Notes: a model not told the origin generated them from the sequence alone. A stretch of DNA of 64,000 nucleotides from Oreocharis arfaki (GCA_013398015.1 VZRR01008077.1:1022826-1086825); one strand, 5' to 3'. Shown: positions 11,734 through 24,664, counted from the first letter of the stretch. Made by a program: numbers and translations.

Positions 11734-14700
11734 CAGCTCTTAAGGGTTTCTTTGTGTTGGATGCCCCTGGCCAGGGGTGGGCTTGGTGCTCCATCCCTAC
11801 TGGAGTTGCTTTTTGTGAGGTTTCTGGAAGCCTCTCTCAAGTTGAAAGTTATTTTATTACTTTTTTTTTTCCTTCTGGTCGATGAAATGCAGACTGGTTG
11901 TGGATGTGACGGTGATGTGTTTGAAGTTTGCATCAAACCTCTTTGGTCTGGAAATCAAAAGGGCAGGCTTCTCTCTGGCCTGCTCTCCCCTCCCAAGCTC
12001 AGCAGCTCAGAGTGAGGCAAATTGCAGTGAGGTAGATAAGAAAAGTTTGAGTGATTGCACTCAGCTTAGCATCTCCAGTCTCATATTCCTGCTGCTCCAG
12101 CATCCCCAGAGAGCCTCAGTGCAGGGAAGGAGCTGACCTCTTCCAGGAACTGCAATCCTGCAGCTTTGCTGGCTCCCCCTCCCAAAATCCGAAATGAACA
12201 TCCAGGCACTGCACTGAATATCCTTGGAGCTTTGTTTGTCTCAGTCCTGTCTCCTTCAGCTTCTCTGGTGTGACGGATTTAGCAGAGTCAACCTCCTCTG
12301 CCTCTGCCCCAGCCCTGTGCATCCGTTGAATGGAATATCTGTGCAAGGAATTGGACATGCTGCTGACATAACCCTGGGCAAGATCTGTTTTATAGCTGAA
12401 GGTCATGTTTCAAAAAAATTTATGTGTGTATTGAGGGCTTCTCCATCGGAAACAGTTAATTTGCATGGGGCAGTAATGGACACTTTTACTGTCTTTGTAG
12501 AGAATTTTTGTTGTAATTTTTCAGACTCCTACACTATGATGAGGGGCAGGACTATTAAAAGAGAAGGATGAATTCTTGGCTGTCTCCCTGTGAGGTACTT
12601 CAGGTTCAGTACAAACTGTCTAAGTAATGGGATACCTCACACAGCTGCTTCATTTTCCTGACTCCCAATGAGTTGAGACAGCAAATACCTCACCAACCGT
12701 GGAGGCTGTGGCAGTCTCATGCAACATATCTAAGGATGATTAATCCTGAGAAATAGCTTGGCCATTTATCTAGCTCAGGTTCCCGTTGCTGTATTGGGCT
12801 GTGCAAAATGTAGAGCAGAGGAACTGCAGGCAGGGCAGGATGCTGGTGCTGGTGTCAGCTCATCTCTGCAGACTTGCACTGGTGTGAACTCCAGAGCAGA
12901 AGAGTGCTGGCCAAGAGCAGGGAAAGAGCAGGGAATGAGAGTGTTGTAGTGTAAGGGGTGGACATCCTGCCCAGTGTCCTGCCTGAGTCAGCAAAGGTCC
13001 AAGGACTGGGGCAAATGGTGGGGAGCAGCCTTGTACCACCCATGGGAGAGCTCTTCTCCATCCATCCTCTAACAAACAGCGCCAAGGTGTGTCAGCACAT
13101 TACTGCTCAGCTCTTCCAAACGTCTGATTCAGCTCAAGGGGATTATTTAACTCCTGTCAGACTGAAGTAAAACCTGTAGTGCCCTGTTCTGTTTTTTCTT
13201 CTCCTTCTCCTGATTTGGTGCAGCTGGGCTGTTCTTTTTATGTCCTGCCCTGCATGTCCACCTGGAAGAATGATTTGGATAGAGGTGACGGATAGTGCTT
13301 CTAAACAAAGCCCCCTGAGCCCAGGAAGGTCATGAGCTTTATCCTGAAGCTGCTGTGCACAGGTTAGGTGAACCGGTCGCTGCAGCCCTGGCAGGATCCT
13401 TCTTTGCCCAGCATGGTAAAAAGGTTGCAACACAAGAGGTGCTCAGTCCCTTGCTGTGGCTGCTGTGGAGACGGCACATGCTGGAGAACGGCTCATGAAA
13501 GGTTGCAGGAGCACCCTGAAACCCAGGGCTGCAGCAGGAGTGAGAAATACTCAGGCATAACTTGTGCTGTCCCCAGATGCATCAGGTGTTTTTCCCTCTG
13601 GTTACAGAGTGCACAAGCAGAGGGGACTGATGCCACAGCAGATCTGCCTTTCTCCAGACTCAGGGCAGGTGCTGATCCCTCTGCTCCGGCAGGGTCAGTG
13701 CCTGTGGTGCTCCTTTTGGTGTTAAAGATGAGACAGGGCTCATCGCGAGGAGCCTGAGTGCTGCGATCATGGCAGGCGAGGAGTGGCTGAGGCAGGGCTG
13801 CGTGCTGGGAAAGAAAATAGCTGCCTCCTGTGCAGCAGCTGCTTTTCCCTTCCCTGTCTGGGTCAGAGGCTGCTCCCCGTTGCCATGTAGTGCTGGGGAC
13901 GTGCTCTCAGCTCCTCGCACTGCTCAGCCCTAAGTGCACAGAGGACTGCGACCTCCTGCGCCCTGCTGGGAGGAGAGCACGCTCCGAGAGGGTCCCAGCT
14001 TCTTCTGGCTTTATTCTCTTATGTGCCTTGGAGGGGAGCTGTTGACAGATTAAGACTGAGCTGCTAAAGAAATGGCTTCTCCAGGACTTTGCCCTTTACT
14101 TTGATTTGCTCCACCTGAAAAGTCTGTCTGGGTAGAATCTCCTCAGGCATTCAAACCCTTGTTTTCATTTGTTGTGCCAGTTCCTCTGCTGATAATTGCT
14201 GTTCCTGTGATATGAGTACAGAGAGAAAGCAGAACCACTCCTCTGCTTCCTTCTGCAACCAACTAAAAGCAGCAAAATGCCTCCATATAATTGCTAGAGA
14301 ATAGTTTATTCTGGGTATTTGTGGGAGGCTCGTAAGCCTCTGAACAGCCCCTCCAAATGGTTGTGTGCTCTAAGAGATCAGGAAAGCTTAAAGGTGAATA
14401 AGAGGCAGGTCAAAAAAGGCATGAAACAGAGCTACCCTCAGAGGTGAGAAAATTGTGGGGAGGAGGCTCTGCCACTGGCTGTGTGCTGGAGTATGAGGAG
14501 GGACAAAGCTACTTTCTCACAGCCTGACACTGTTGCTCCATCACTGGCTTAGCTGTAAGATCCTGCAGAAATAATTTGGATGTTGACAGGAGCTAATCGT
14601 GCTCTTTTTCTCACCATTGTGTCCATGTAATCTCCTCCATTGATGTTTCTTCAGCCTTTCCCCTTCACTTTTAAAATTAAGGCTGTTGTTTTTCCTGTTG

Positions 14701-16800
14701 GGGAGCTGCCACTAAAGGAAGCAGTGTTGGAGGCATATAAACTTTTCTCCATCACTTTCTAACTTAAATATACCAAGAGTCTTTATGAATGAAAAAGAAA
14801 ATTCAAAGAAACTTCGAATGCTATCACAGCTGGTTGGGAGTTTTCTAACTAAATGCATTTTGGCAGAATGTGCTGGCTTGTTGAAACTGAAACTCCTCAA
14901 GTGCTTATTTTAACAAAACTTGCAACAGTGAGGTGCTCTCAGGTCCATGACAAAATTTCTAGCTAGAAGTGGGGGAAAAGGAGTAGGAGCAGCTAATTCC
15001 TTAGTGCTGGAGTGTTTGCTTCTCATGAAGGATGTCCTGGCCAGACCAAGCATTGTGACACTGGGTGCCTTGAGGAACTGGCTTGGTGGTGGGAAGGGAA
15101 TGTCCCCTTCAGCTGCCACTGAGCCTTGGTGCTGTGTCATGACTTGTCTCTTCCCTACAGTGTCTGCAGCATTGTACTGCGATGTAATGCTGCACGGGGA
15201 TACAGAAGTTCCTGGAGTCCCCATGGATCTTGTGGGGGCAGCAATCTGTGGGTCACGCGAAGCTGTTTCACAACATGCCAGATCTATGAGAGAAAGATTT
15301 TTTTTTTTTTATTTTTTTAAGGCCAAGCTAGTTTCCCTCATGAAAAAAGAATGAAAAGGAGGCAGGGGGCAGCAACAGAGAGAATGCACTGGAAAGGCTG
15401 CTCTTTCATTTGGGGTTAAGAGCAGATTTCTGTGCATTTCAGGCTATAAGCCCTGTTAAGTGCAGCTCTAGGCAGTCTGGAGCTCTGTGACAAGCACTAA
15501 TTTTGAGAGATTGTTCCTTGCTGATGGACAATTACACACCAATCACAGCAGGAATCTGAGCATGGCTAATGTAAATGGCCTGGCATTTTGCTATTCGGGA
15601 AGTAATGCTTTTTGATTTGTTAATGTTATAGAGCTTTTACCCCGTACAATAGAAGTTCAAATGTTCTCCACAGGTTTCATTATTTCTCAGATTTACTCAG
15701 TAAAGGCAGGAATGAAATACATGGGCACCAACGTTGTTTACAATTACAGAAAATTGCCGTTTTACTGCAGGTAACCACGCCTGTGCATGCCACCTGTAGT
15801 ACTTGCAAGAAGGTAGGCTCTTGTCTGGGGTTTTTCCTGATGGGTCTTGAATTGTTAAATCCTTGTGCTACTGAGTCCCACAAACCAACAGGACCTGCTG
15901 ATGGCTCACAGCCCAAGGGATCTGCATCTCAAACAGGAAGCTCTTTGTGAACATGGTGTCCTTGGCGCTGTGCATGTGTCATCATCGGATGGAAGTTGTA
16001 GGGCAGGTGGTAGGAGAAATTAATATGTCTGAGACGCATCTTCTTTCCTGCCAATGTACTGTAGGAATGAGAGGTTCCAGACAAAGGTCGAACTGAGCTG
16101 TTTGGTGTCTGTCTGTCAGAGCTGAGAGCAGTTTTGACATTCAGATGTCAGTCTGAGTGTGGATGGTACCACTTCTCTCTCAGCAGCACTACCCAAAGGT
16201 CTTTGCAAGTGCAAAGGCCACAAGTGCAAGACCTCACACAACTGATGATGCCATGGCTCAGTGCTGTGAATTCCACTAAAAAGATCTCATTGATATTTGA
16301 GAGGTATTTGACTTGGAAATCTGCCTGGAAATTGGCCCCTCTTCTCTCCCTCTCTCAGGGGTTTGGTGTTTGGATCAAATCACTGAAAGCTTGGTTCCAA
16401 GTGCTCCAGGGCATGCTCAAGGAAACGATGACACCCACAGGTGTCCCACTGCAGAATTGTGTCTCAGACACCTCTGGTGACAAGTGCAGGAGAAGTGTTG
16501 AAAGTGCCTGGGGGTGGTTGCTGTTGCACTAGGCAATAATGGTGCCTTGTTCCTGAAGTTGCTGCGTCCCAGTAATGGATGAACAGGGATCCAGCATCCA
16601 TACGCATGATGAAGTGGGCTAGTCAGTAAATCCTTGACTAGTACGAAGCATCTGACTTCAAGGGAATTTCACTTCCTTGTGCCAAAGAATTCATCCATGA
16701 GCATCCAAATTCATCTGAGAGCAGCTTGTTAGTAGCACCTAGATACTACAGTAAATGGTGAGCTATAAATACCAAAGGCAGACATAATATTAAACAGGCT
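11734..16800. other. unique non-coding DNA, GC-rich to 14.0 kb then mixed
   Basis: No gene or dispersed repeat recognised. A region at 13740-14040 has more CpG than its surroundings but is not a clear island. A run of T's (13 Ts, one A, then 7 Ts) lies at about 15298-15318. A good acceptor (CTTCCCTACAG, ending about 15160) is followed by an open Cys-rich frame to 15320, with no donor of quality. Confidence 0.5.
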
Positions 16801-17060
16801 GTGTCATCAATTAGCTAATGACAGAAGCATAGAAACATTGGATAAAAATAACCTGTAATGGCACAATACTTTCTTCTCATCCCCCCTCCTACTCTCCCTC
16901 ATCCAGAAATGAGCAGCTCTGGGACACCTCATTTTTTACTATTAATAATTTAGGAGCTGTAACGTTCTGCAACGAGCCGTGTCTGATCTGCAAAACATTC
17001 ACTTTTTCAGATCGCTTTACACTTCCAATCATTTGCAAGAAGTAAAGTTGGTAAAAACAA
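16801..17060. promoter_or_regulatory. AT-rich motif-dense patch, possible conserved element
   Basis: Contains the perfect 10-bp palindrome ATTAGCTAAT (16810-16819), which carries two opposed homeodomain-type cores, followed by further ATTAATAATT-like and A/T-rich motifs to about 17060. The patch stands out from its GC-richer flanks and resembles the texture of vertebrate conserved non-coding elements. Conservation cannot be judged from one sequence. Confidence 0.2.
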
Positions 17061-19425
17061 TGGGATTTGATGCGTGGGATTGTTTCAGATCAGGTGGTGG
17101 AGCCAGTGGCACAGCTTCTGAATGGAATTTGTTTAGTTTGGTGCCATTTTTGTGATGGCAACACCTGCCCATTGTGTCTCAGTGTGACACAACAAAGAGC
17201 ACACACAGAGACAAGGCATGAAGGGGGATCCCAAAAACTTAACTTCTGGGCTTGGATTTTCAGCTGTGGATCCGTCCCCACAAATGCCTCTCAGATCAAT
17301 ACAAGCTGGACTAACCCTGATGGAGACAAGGTGGTGTTAGAGTCTGCCTTGTGCTTTCATTACACAGCAGAGCCTTGATCCTACCTGGTGTTGTGAGTGG
17401 GTAAATGCTGTCGTGGGTGGGGAATTCTGGCTCCCTGCAGAGCACTGACAGTAGCTCCCATGTTTCTCCTTGTTCTCCCCTGGGCAGAGGACAAGGCTGT
17501 GTTCCCCACACCAGCCTCGAGGCAGTTTCTTGGCCCATAGAAATGCAGAAGGATTCAGAAGACTGACCTGCCCATGCCTAAGGAGCAAAGCCCCTTTCTC
17601 TCTGGATGTGTCTGTTGTAGCTGAGCACAAGCTTTGTGAGGCAGGGATATCTGCAGCCACAACTGCATGGCTCTGGTAAGGGCAGAGAGCAGATTTCCTT
17701 CACCGCTTTTTTAAAAACTGCTGAGCTGAAAAGGTTGTGGAGGAGGATGCAAGCAAGGTGGGGTGCAGAAGACTGGCCCACAGCTTGAGCATGTAGACCT
17801 TGTCCTTGAAGTTTATCAGCTCAAGAGAACCCCTTAGCAAATTTCCAGGAAATAAAACAGAAACACAGAGAGCTCTCCTGAGTCCCTGTCCCAGCCATTA
17901 ACATCCTTATCAAGCTTTTTCCTTTTGGCAAGGAGATGTTCTGGATATGTGAGGCTGTTCTGGGAGCTGGAGTCTGGGAACGTTATTCTCCCTTCTAAAT
18001 TTGTCTCTGTGATTTAATAATTGCTCAATATCCTTTATATAAAGCAGCAAGACAAGTGATCCATGACCCTGTGTGGAATTTTAGGTGGGTGCAGGGCTGA
18101 CTGGAAGGCTGCAGCATCACTCCCTGCCTCTGGAAGCCCGGGCTCTGCTGCATGGCCAAGCTTGTCCTTGGGCTTCAAATGGAGCCCTGGGCTCACCCTG
18201 GTCCCCAGGCAGGGAACACAGGTGGCTTTTGGGGCCTGATTTTGACGATGTTTTAACTGGGATGGTGTGTAGGACAAACAAAAGTGGCTCCTGCTCCTCT
18301 CTGCTCTGTCCCAGCTATTTTTGCTCTGTTTGCTTGATAGTGCTTGCAGCGACAGTTTAAGATTTGGGCCGTGTGGAATAAGCCCTGAAGCAGAGTTCAT
18401 GAGACACTGAGGGTGAGGACTCACAGAGGAAAACTTTCCAGAAATCTTTCCAGTTCCTTTTGTAGTCAGAGAGCAGCCATCTCCTCTGCAGGGTGATTCA
18501 GACAGGCTAAATAAAGCTCTTTCTGTGAATCAGCCTCTGGGGCAGCTCACTTTGCAGTTCCCATCTCCACAAGAGCCCCAAGCACTGCAGCCAGGCCAGG
18601 GCCCAGAGTCCTCAGTGTTTCTGTGGGGAACAGGGCCCTTGGCTTGCTCCAGCTCGTTTGTTTCTATCTAAATAAATTTAAAAAAAAATTGCATTGTAAA
18701 TGTTGAAATTCAAACATTTTGACTTTTACAACTTTTTCAGGTTCATTTCCTGTCTTTTTCATCACCCCACTTTCTCTCTTGCAGGTTGTGGAGATTAGGA
18801 CAGTGTTTAATGAGGATATCTTGAAACATCTCAGTGCTGGAAAATGGAAATAAAATCAGTTTATTTTTGTTTGCTTGCTTCTTTGGGAACTTCTGTCAAT
18901 CTTTATGAAAAAATCCAAACAGCCAACTCAAAACAACTTTCAAATATTGTGCACTAAATGCTCTGTTTCTTCTTTCCCCCTGGCTAAAACTCCTACCTGT
19001 GTGCAAGAAGCAATGCCCTTGTCTCATTGTGAGCAGCTTGTGCCTCACTTGATGGGCAGGCTGGAAAAGCTTTTAAAGAAAGGCTCTGGCTACCTTGGGC
19101 TGTTGGAGTATCCAGGCTTACAGCAAATCAAACCAGGACAGGGGAAACAAGGGTGAATGGGTGTGAGAAAAGAGCAGTGGTGGGCACAGACAATGAAGGT
19201 GAAGGGATGAAGCTGGCCTGGAGGGAAGGCTGGGAAGGGAGTGAGGGTGTGAGGTCCTGCCAGGACGTGCTGCTCAGAGCAGTGGGAGCTGCAGCTTGTT
19301 CCCAGGAGAGCAGGCGGTGACTCCTCTCACTGCTCCTTCTTCCCACTTCTGGCTTTTGTGAAGCTCCAGAAATTGCAAGCGGGGGTGATTTAGCATGTCA
19401 CTGCTGAACACGGGAGGCTTTGTGG
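17061..19425. other. unique non-coding DNA, nothing recognised
   Basis: Mixed composition. A good acceptor (CTCTCTTGCAG, ending at 18784) precedes about 25 open codons but no donor follows. No repeat family recognised. Confidence 0.5.
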
Positions 19426-19446
19426 TAATTAGCTTACTGCTAATTA
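19426..19446. promoter_or_regulatory. inverted pair of TAATTAGC homeodomain-type sites
   Basis: Perfect 8-bp arms, TAATTAGC at 19426-19433 and GCTAATTA at 19439-19446, separated by 5 bp. TAATTA is the classic core bound by many homeodomain proteins. An inverted pair at this spacing could bind a dimer or form a small hairpin. Function is inferred. Confidence 0.3.
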
Positions 19447-22400
19447 GGAATATCTTTGGGTATTTCTTTGCAGGAAAGCACTGATCCATTTATAACAAGT
19501 CATCACTTGTGAAGCAATTATCTGAAATATGTTTTCCCCTTTCTATATAAAGAATTATCTTCCTTTTTTTTCTTTAATTTTTATATCAAAACATGTTGAA
19601 TATGCCTGTCAAGAATGATAGGTCTTTGTAATTTAAATGTTGGGCACATATCTTGTGAAATGTCTCAATAAGTAATTTTATTAGTCAAAAAAATTCAAAC
19701 CCCAGAAAAACCCCGAAACATAAAAGCAAGCATGACTAACTCCTCAGAGCATAAAAGGGACATTTTATTTTTCTAAAACTGTGAGAAACTTTTGAAATTT
19801 GAAGATCTCTGTGCACACACATTTCTATGTAAAATGCAACAGCACTTGTGTTTTTTTGCCTTGTGCTTTTTCACCATTGACTGCCATGGCTGGCTCCATC
19901 CGTGTACAGGTGGTGGAGGTGGCACTGGTCTCTTCCTTGCTTGTGTATAATGAGTTGCTCTGGAGTGAAACCTGTGACCTTTAGGTGTCCAGCTTGTTTT
20001 CTGCTATGAATGTTGGGCTGTTAAACTGATAATGTTTTACATGTAGCCAAAAGATAGAAATCGAGATGGTCTCGAAGCTATTTCATGTGCAGCGAGTAGA
20101 TGTTACTTACGTGAACTCTTACAGGGAAGCAAAAAGCTGTGGTTGAACCAGGACAGATTTTAAGCAACAGATTCATGGTAGCGCAGAAGACTGATCTGTG
20201 TGAACAGTGCCTGAGTCTTATTTATTCTCAGATGTATTAGATGTATTTATTCTCAGTTATATTAGTACTGATGTCCTATTCACAGAGGTCTCTACCCTGC
20301 AAGGCAGTGTGGTGTGCAGGCACTGCTGCCTCCTCTGCTTGTGTCCTGACTGCTTGTTCCAGCAGGTTTCTCTTTCTCCTTTAGTTTGTGGGCTGCAGAG
20401 CACAACTCCCACCCTCTGCAATCTAAGAGAGAGGTAGGGGATGGGGTTTTTTGGGCTCACAGGGGCATCTCACGTGATTCCAGCTCTGCACTGGAAACTG
20501 CCCGCTGTGACTTGAAGGGAGAAAGCTAAATGCCGTCTTGTTTTCCAAGCCTTTCTAACAGTGATGATGGCAACTTTGGCCGAGTAAATTAAAAGATGTA
20601 AGAACTCAGAGGGGGAGGAAATGTTATTTGTGTTTATTTTGAAAAATGCATACCACTTTTTAACAGTATTTTCACATCTCATTAAGTTCTCTTAAATTTT
20701 CTTCCTAGAAACTGTGTGATGTGCTGCTCACTGCTCAAACTCAAAATGGGATTTTTATCATTGGTGCTATCTGTTTAAAATACGTTTCTCAGTAAAATCC
20801 TCTTATTTCCCCTTTTCTACCCACCCCTGGGATTAAATAGCTCATAAACAACAATGAAATCAACAAAAATTGTTTTGTTATTCAAATGAGATTTCTTTTT
20901 TCCGCTGCAAATTCCTTTCTCCCCACAAATTCTGTTTTTTAACAATAGCAACTGCCTAAAGCTCTCTGATTTTTCTTCATAGGCAATCGTTCTGGTCAAA
21001 AACAAAGAAAATAGGGAGCCTATTAAGCCAGAGCCTCTTTTGCATACACCTGCAATAATTCTTTCGTTATGCACATCAAAATGAATAAGCTGTTGCACAG
21101 CATAATTGGTTAATTTTGATTATGCAGGAGCACCATCTTGCTGCTTTGCTACAGGAAGCTCTTGCTTGTAGGCTGGGCAGTCAGTGATTAGAAATGGACA
21201 AGGTACTTCACAAATACAGGACAGGTACCTGTGAGGCTGGGGAGGCTTTGCCATCTGTCCACTGACATCTTTGGGTACTTTTCTACTTGCTAACCACATG
21301 CCTGTTGCTAGAAACCCTGAGATGTACTCAGTCAAGGGCTGGCACTCACAGAAGTGCGTGGTTTGCCTGTGTGTGTGCATATAATAAATATCTAGAAATC
21401 TTAATGTGCATTAAAATAATTAACTAAGCCTTCCTGTGACTTAGTGAGATAATTATCAACATCATTTGACAGATCGTTGAAGGAGACATGGACAGTTCAA
21501 GTGGTTTGACCAATGCTGACTTGCTCTTGAACCAGACTTGGTGCAATTGATTCTGAGAGGGGAGATCCTTGCAGGCAGCGCTGAGGGGAGCAGGCAGATG
21601 GACGGGATGCTCTGCTTGCCTGGCCTCTGCAATGGTGCTTTGAGGGATAGGAGGTAGCATAGTGCAAGTGTTCCCAAAGGGAAGACCCTACTGATGCCAT
21701 GCTCTGTACCCTACTTGGGCCCCTGGTTGTCATCAGAAGATGGGGTGTGGCACCAGGTGGCATAAGAGGGGTCCCCAGGTGGTAGTTGCTGGTGGTGGAG
21801 GTGGGGAATGCACAGCCTGAATGCAGATGTGGTCATGGGGAGGCTTTGTGCCACAGTCACAGGCAGGGGAGAGAGAGAGAGTTTCACGGTAGCCAGTGAC
21901 CCAAGCAGGGCCTGAGTCACTATTTTCCGAATTTTTGAAGAGTTTGAAGTGCCCTCTGGCTAAGGAAATGCTTTTCCTTTCCTTTGCTATGTGGATGACA
22001 GATGCTTCTCACCCCAGCGTCTGCCCTTTGGAGCGATGTGGCTGCCCCAGCCCTGAGGGAAGGGCTCCCCCGAGCCCTCTCTGATCTGCTGCATGCAAAG
22101 TCCATCAGCCCGAGCAAATGCAGCCACAAAATGGGCTCAAAACTCCTCAGGCTGAATTTCTATGAAATGGGCTAAGGAAAACTGTGAAGACCCTTCCTTT
22201 GGAACTGTGGCACAGGCAGGAGAGCTGGCAGGTGGAAACACAGCCACGGGATGGGAGCCTTTTTAATCAGCATGTCTCCCTGCATCTTTCTCCTCTGTAT
22301 CTCGTGTAACAACCGTAATTGATTTCTTGGCAGTGGAAACCCTTTTGAACTCAAGTTCTTAACAAGCCAAAGAAGAGCACAGTATCAGCTAAGTGCTCCT

Positions 22401-22720
22401 AATTAACCAAGCTCTCCTCGGGGCTGCTCTATGAACAGCAATGATTCAGGTCTGGCCATAAAAGCAACATTATTGCCGAGGTGTGGGGTGGGGGGGAGCC
22501 CGACCCAAACAGAGCTGAAGCGGCTGATGAAAAGGCAGTGATACTAAGACAGTGAAATTGGTGCCTGTAGCTCGCTGTGCTTGGCAAGTGAATAGAGTTT
22601 CCCCTCCCAGACTTGATTCCTGGGACAGAGTTGTGTGACGGTGTTAGCTGCTGGCTGGTCCAAGCGTATTGTGCTGAGGCCAATCTTCAGGCAAGATTTG
22701 GCTGCTGATGGACAGAGGAG
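19447..22720. other. AT-rich unique DNA with motif-dense patch at 20.8-21.1 kb
   Basis: No gene or repeat family recognised. Between about 20830 and 21125 the sequence is rich in ACAAT/ACAAAG (SOX-like), TTTGCAT (POU-like) and TAATTGGTTAATT (homeodomain-like) words, a texture typical of developmental enhancers but not proof of one. A short (GA)n run lies at about 21868-21881. Confidence 0.35.
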
Positions 22721-22794
22721 CAGGTGACTCCTTTGTACCTGTATGGGAGGGTTGGAGGCTTGGATTGAACAGATGCTGAGCAGGGAGAGATGAG

Positions 22795-22878
22795 GTAAGT
22801 GGTTCACTTTCCCATGCATTTAGACTCTTTTCTTTCCTCGTTCTGTTGTTTTTGTTGCTTTTTGTTTGTTGGTTTCAG
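22795..22878 (+). other. candidate 84-bp spliceosomal intron
   Basis: The donor GATGAG|GTAAGT starts at 22795 and is a near-perfect match to the vertebrate consensus. The acceptor GGTTTCAG ends at 22878 after about 50 bases that are almost entirely T with some C and G. The length is close to the minimum for vertebrate introns. Downstream an ATG at 22911 (context ACAAATGA) opens an 83-codon frame to 23162, with an in-frame stop just upstream of it, as in a 5' UTR. The 83-residue product has no recognised domain. Supports a possible small spliced transcript but depends only on consensus matches. Confidence 0.2.
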
Positions 22879-23719
22879 AAGAAGAGAGCTCTCCTTAGCT
22901 CTGTGGACAAATGACTTCAGCTGCACACAAACCAGGGGACTTTAAGGTGTCCATTGCCAAGGCCTTGCAGAACTGTGTGATGTGGAGACAGGCAAACACT
23001 TTCCAACAAAACACTGATTTCACCAGTACAGTGATATTACTTTTGTCATTATATCCCCAGCCCAATGCAGGTTATGAGCTGGGACAAATGGAAATCCTTT
23101 TCCCTGGACCCAAAGGGCATGTTTTAGTTCGAAAGAATGTAATGACATTGCTGAAAGGATAGAGAAAGGGAAATCTTGCTGTGACTTGCCCTATGTTTTG
23201 TCTCAGCTGTGAGAAACTGGAGGCAGTTCTTTTAGTTTGGGTTAACCAGTAAGAAGAAAGCCACGCTCTGCTGCTTTTGAATGTACTATTTTTGCCCTGG
23301 CTGGCAGTGGCATGAAGGAGGGGCCTGGTTCATGAGAGAGGAGGGATTTTTGATGGCAACCCAGAAGGCAACTGCCAAGTTGTGTCATCTTTTGTGTCTG
23401 GGTTATTAAAGCCACATGCAGCAATGGGGCAGGTTGTGAGGAAGATGAACAAAGTTTCAATTGGATGTCACATCAGCTGCTCTTGAACCTGCACTGCGGA
23501 ATTTGGGAAACAAGAACTGGGAGAGGGAACTGAAATTCTCGGTGTGCACGCTGACCTCAGAGCAAAAGCGTCTCTACACAGAGCTTTGAGGTTTCTCCAT
23601 TGACGTTTAGCACAGGCTTGGGCCTTGTTATCACTCTCTTTGATATTCTATATAAAGTACCTTGATCTATTTAAGAGATAGGTATTAGCATGATGTGGGC
23701 GTTTTTTTATGTTCTACAG

Positions 23720-23797
23720 TCTTCTAATTCTGACGTGGAAGATTTGAAGTATAATGTGAGAAGTGGTGCTGCAGGAATCCTGTATGAATTTGCAGGA
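23720..23797 (+). other. candidate 78-bp in-frame exon
   Basis: The acceptor TTCTACAG ends at 23719 after a T-run. A donor-like GCAGGA|GTGAGT starts at 23798. The 78 bp are open in frame 1 (26 codons, beginning SSNSDVEDLKYNVRSG), a multiple of three. The last exon bases (GGA) are a poor match to the donor consensus and the polypyrimidine tract is interrupted. No family recognised. Confidence 0.13.
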
Positions 23798-24002
23798 GTG
23801 AGTGTATCTGGGTAGCTGAGTCCTGTGGGTTTCTCCAAGCAAGACTTTTAGGCTATCTGAGGTTTTCCCACTGCTCTCGTTGTAACCTCATGTTCACCAC
23901 ATGGTTGATGCAGTGAAAGTTAATGAAGTGAAACTTTTCTTTTCTTTTTGATCGTTGTGCTTACCTGTAAGGCTTGGCTTTTTTTTTTTCTTTTCTTTTC
24001 TT

Positions 24003-24021
24003 GGGTGGGGGTGGGGTGGGG
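24003..24021 (+). other. G-quadruplex motif with single-base loops
   Basis: Four G runs of 3, 5, 4 and 4, each separated by a single T, meet the canonical G4 pattern with 1-nt loops, generally the most stable topology. It follows directly on a 25-bp T/C-only stretch (23978-24002), so the site is also a sharp switch from pyrimidine to purine on the same strand. Confidence 0.8.
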
Positions 24022-24664
24022 TGTTTAAGACTCTAAAAATCTGTTGTAAAGGAGGGTGACAGGAGACAGGCTCTGTCCTGGGAAAGCAGAGCTGGCTCTG
24101 AGGCATGAGGGATCACAAACAAATGATCCTTGGGCTTTGCTCCTGGGAATTAGATTGGTTTCGCAGTTTGCCGTGGAGAAATGGTTGTTTTTCCTCTACC
24201 TCAGCTGGTCCTACCACTGCTACTGGTCCAGGAGTTGTCCTTGTTTTCTTGAAGGGGCTGGCTGGTCTCACTAATTGTCACAGAAGGGAAATGGCACAGC
24301 CCATGACTGCTGAAAGAAAAGGTCTCAGCTTGGGCAGTGGAGTTGCGTGGCCTGGGAAATGGAACTCTTCAGCTTTATCCCTGCCAGCTGGCATCTTTTC
24401 CACTGCTCCTTTTCTCTTTATTGCCACAAATCCATAAAGCACACCAGCCTGTCCATTGTCTCATAGCCTCTAATGCCTGGCATGAGCCCTCAAGTTGTAA
24501 CCATGGCCTGGTGTGGCTGGAGGATGTGAAACCACATGGACACTGGGCTTTGATGGAGCTCTCAGGCCCAATGCCAAATTCATGTCCACTGCTTGGTGGC
24601 CCTCTAGATTGATTGTAGCATTCAAGTAGGGGGTGGTGAGAGGACAAACAAGCCCAGTGTTTAT

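Noticed and set aside
13740..14040. Possible CpG island
   Set aside because: About a dozen CpGs in 300 bp is more than the flanks but below the expected density for an island at this GC content, and no promoter or first exon accompanies it.
15142..15320. Cys-rich open frame after a good CTACAG acceptor
   Set aside because: No donor, and it ends in a poly-T run with no recognisable domain.
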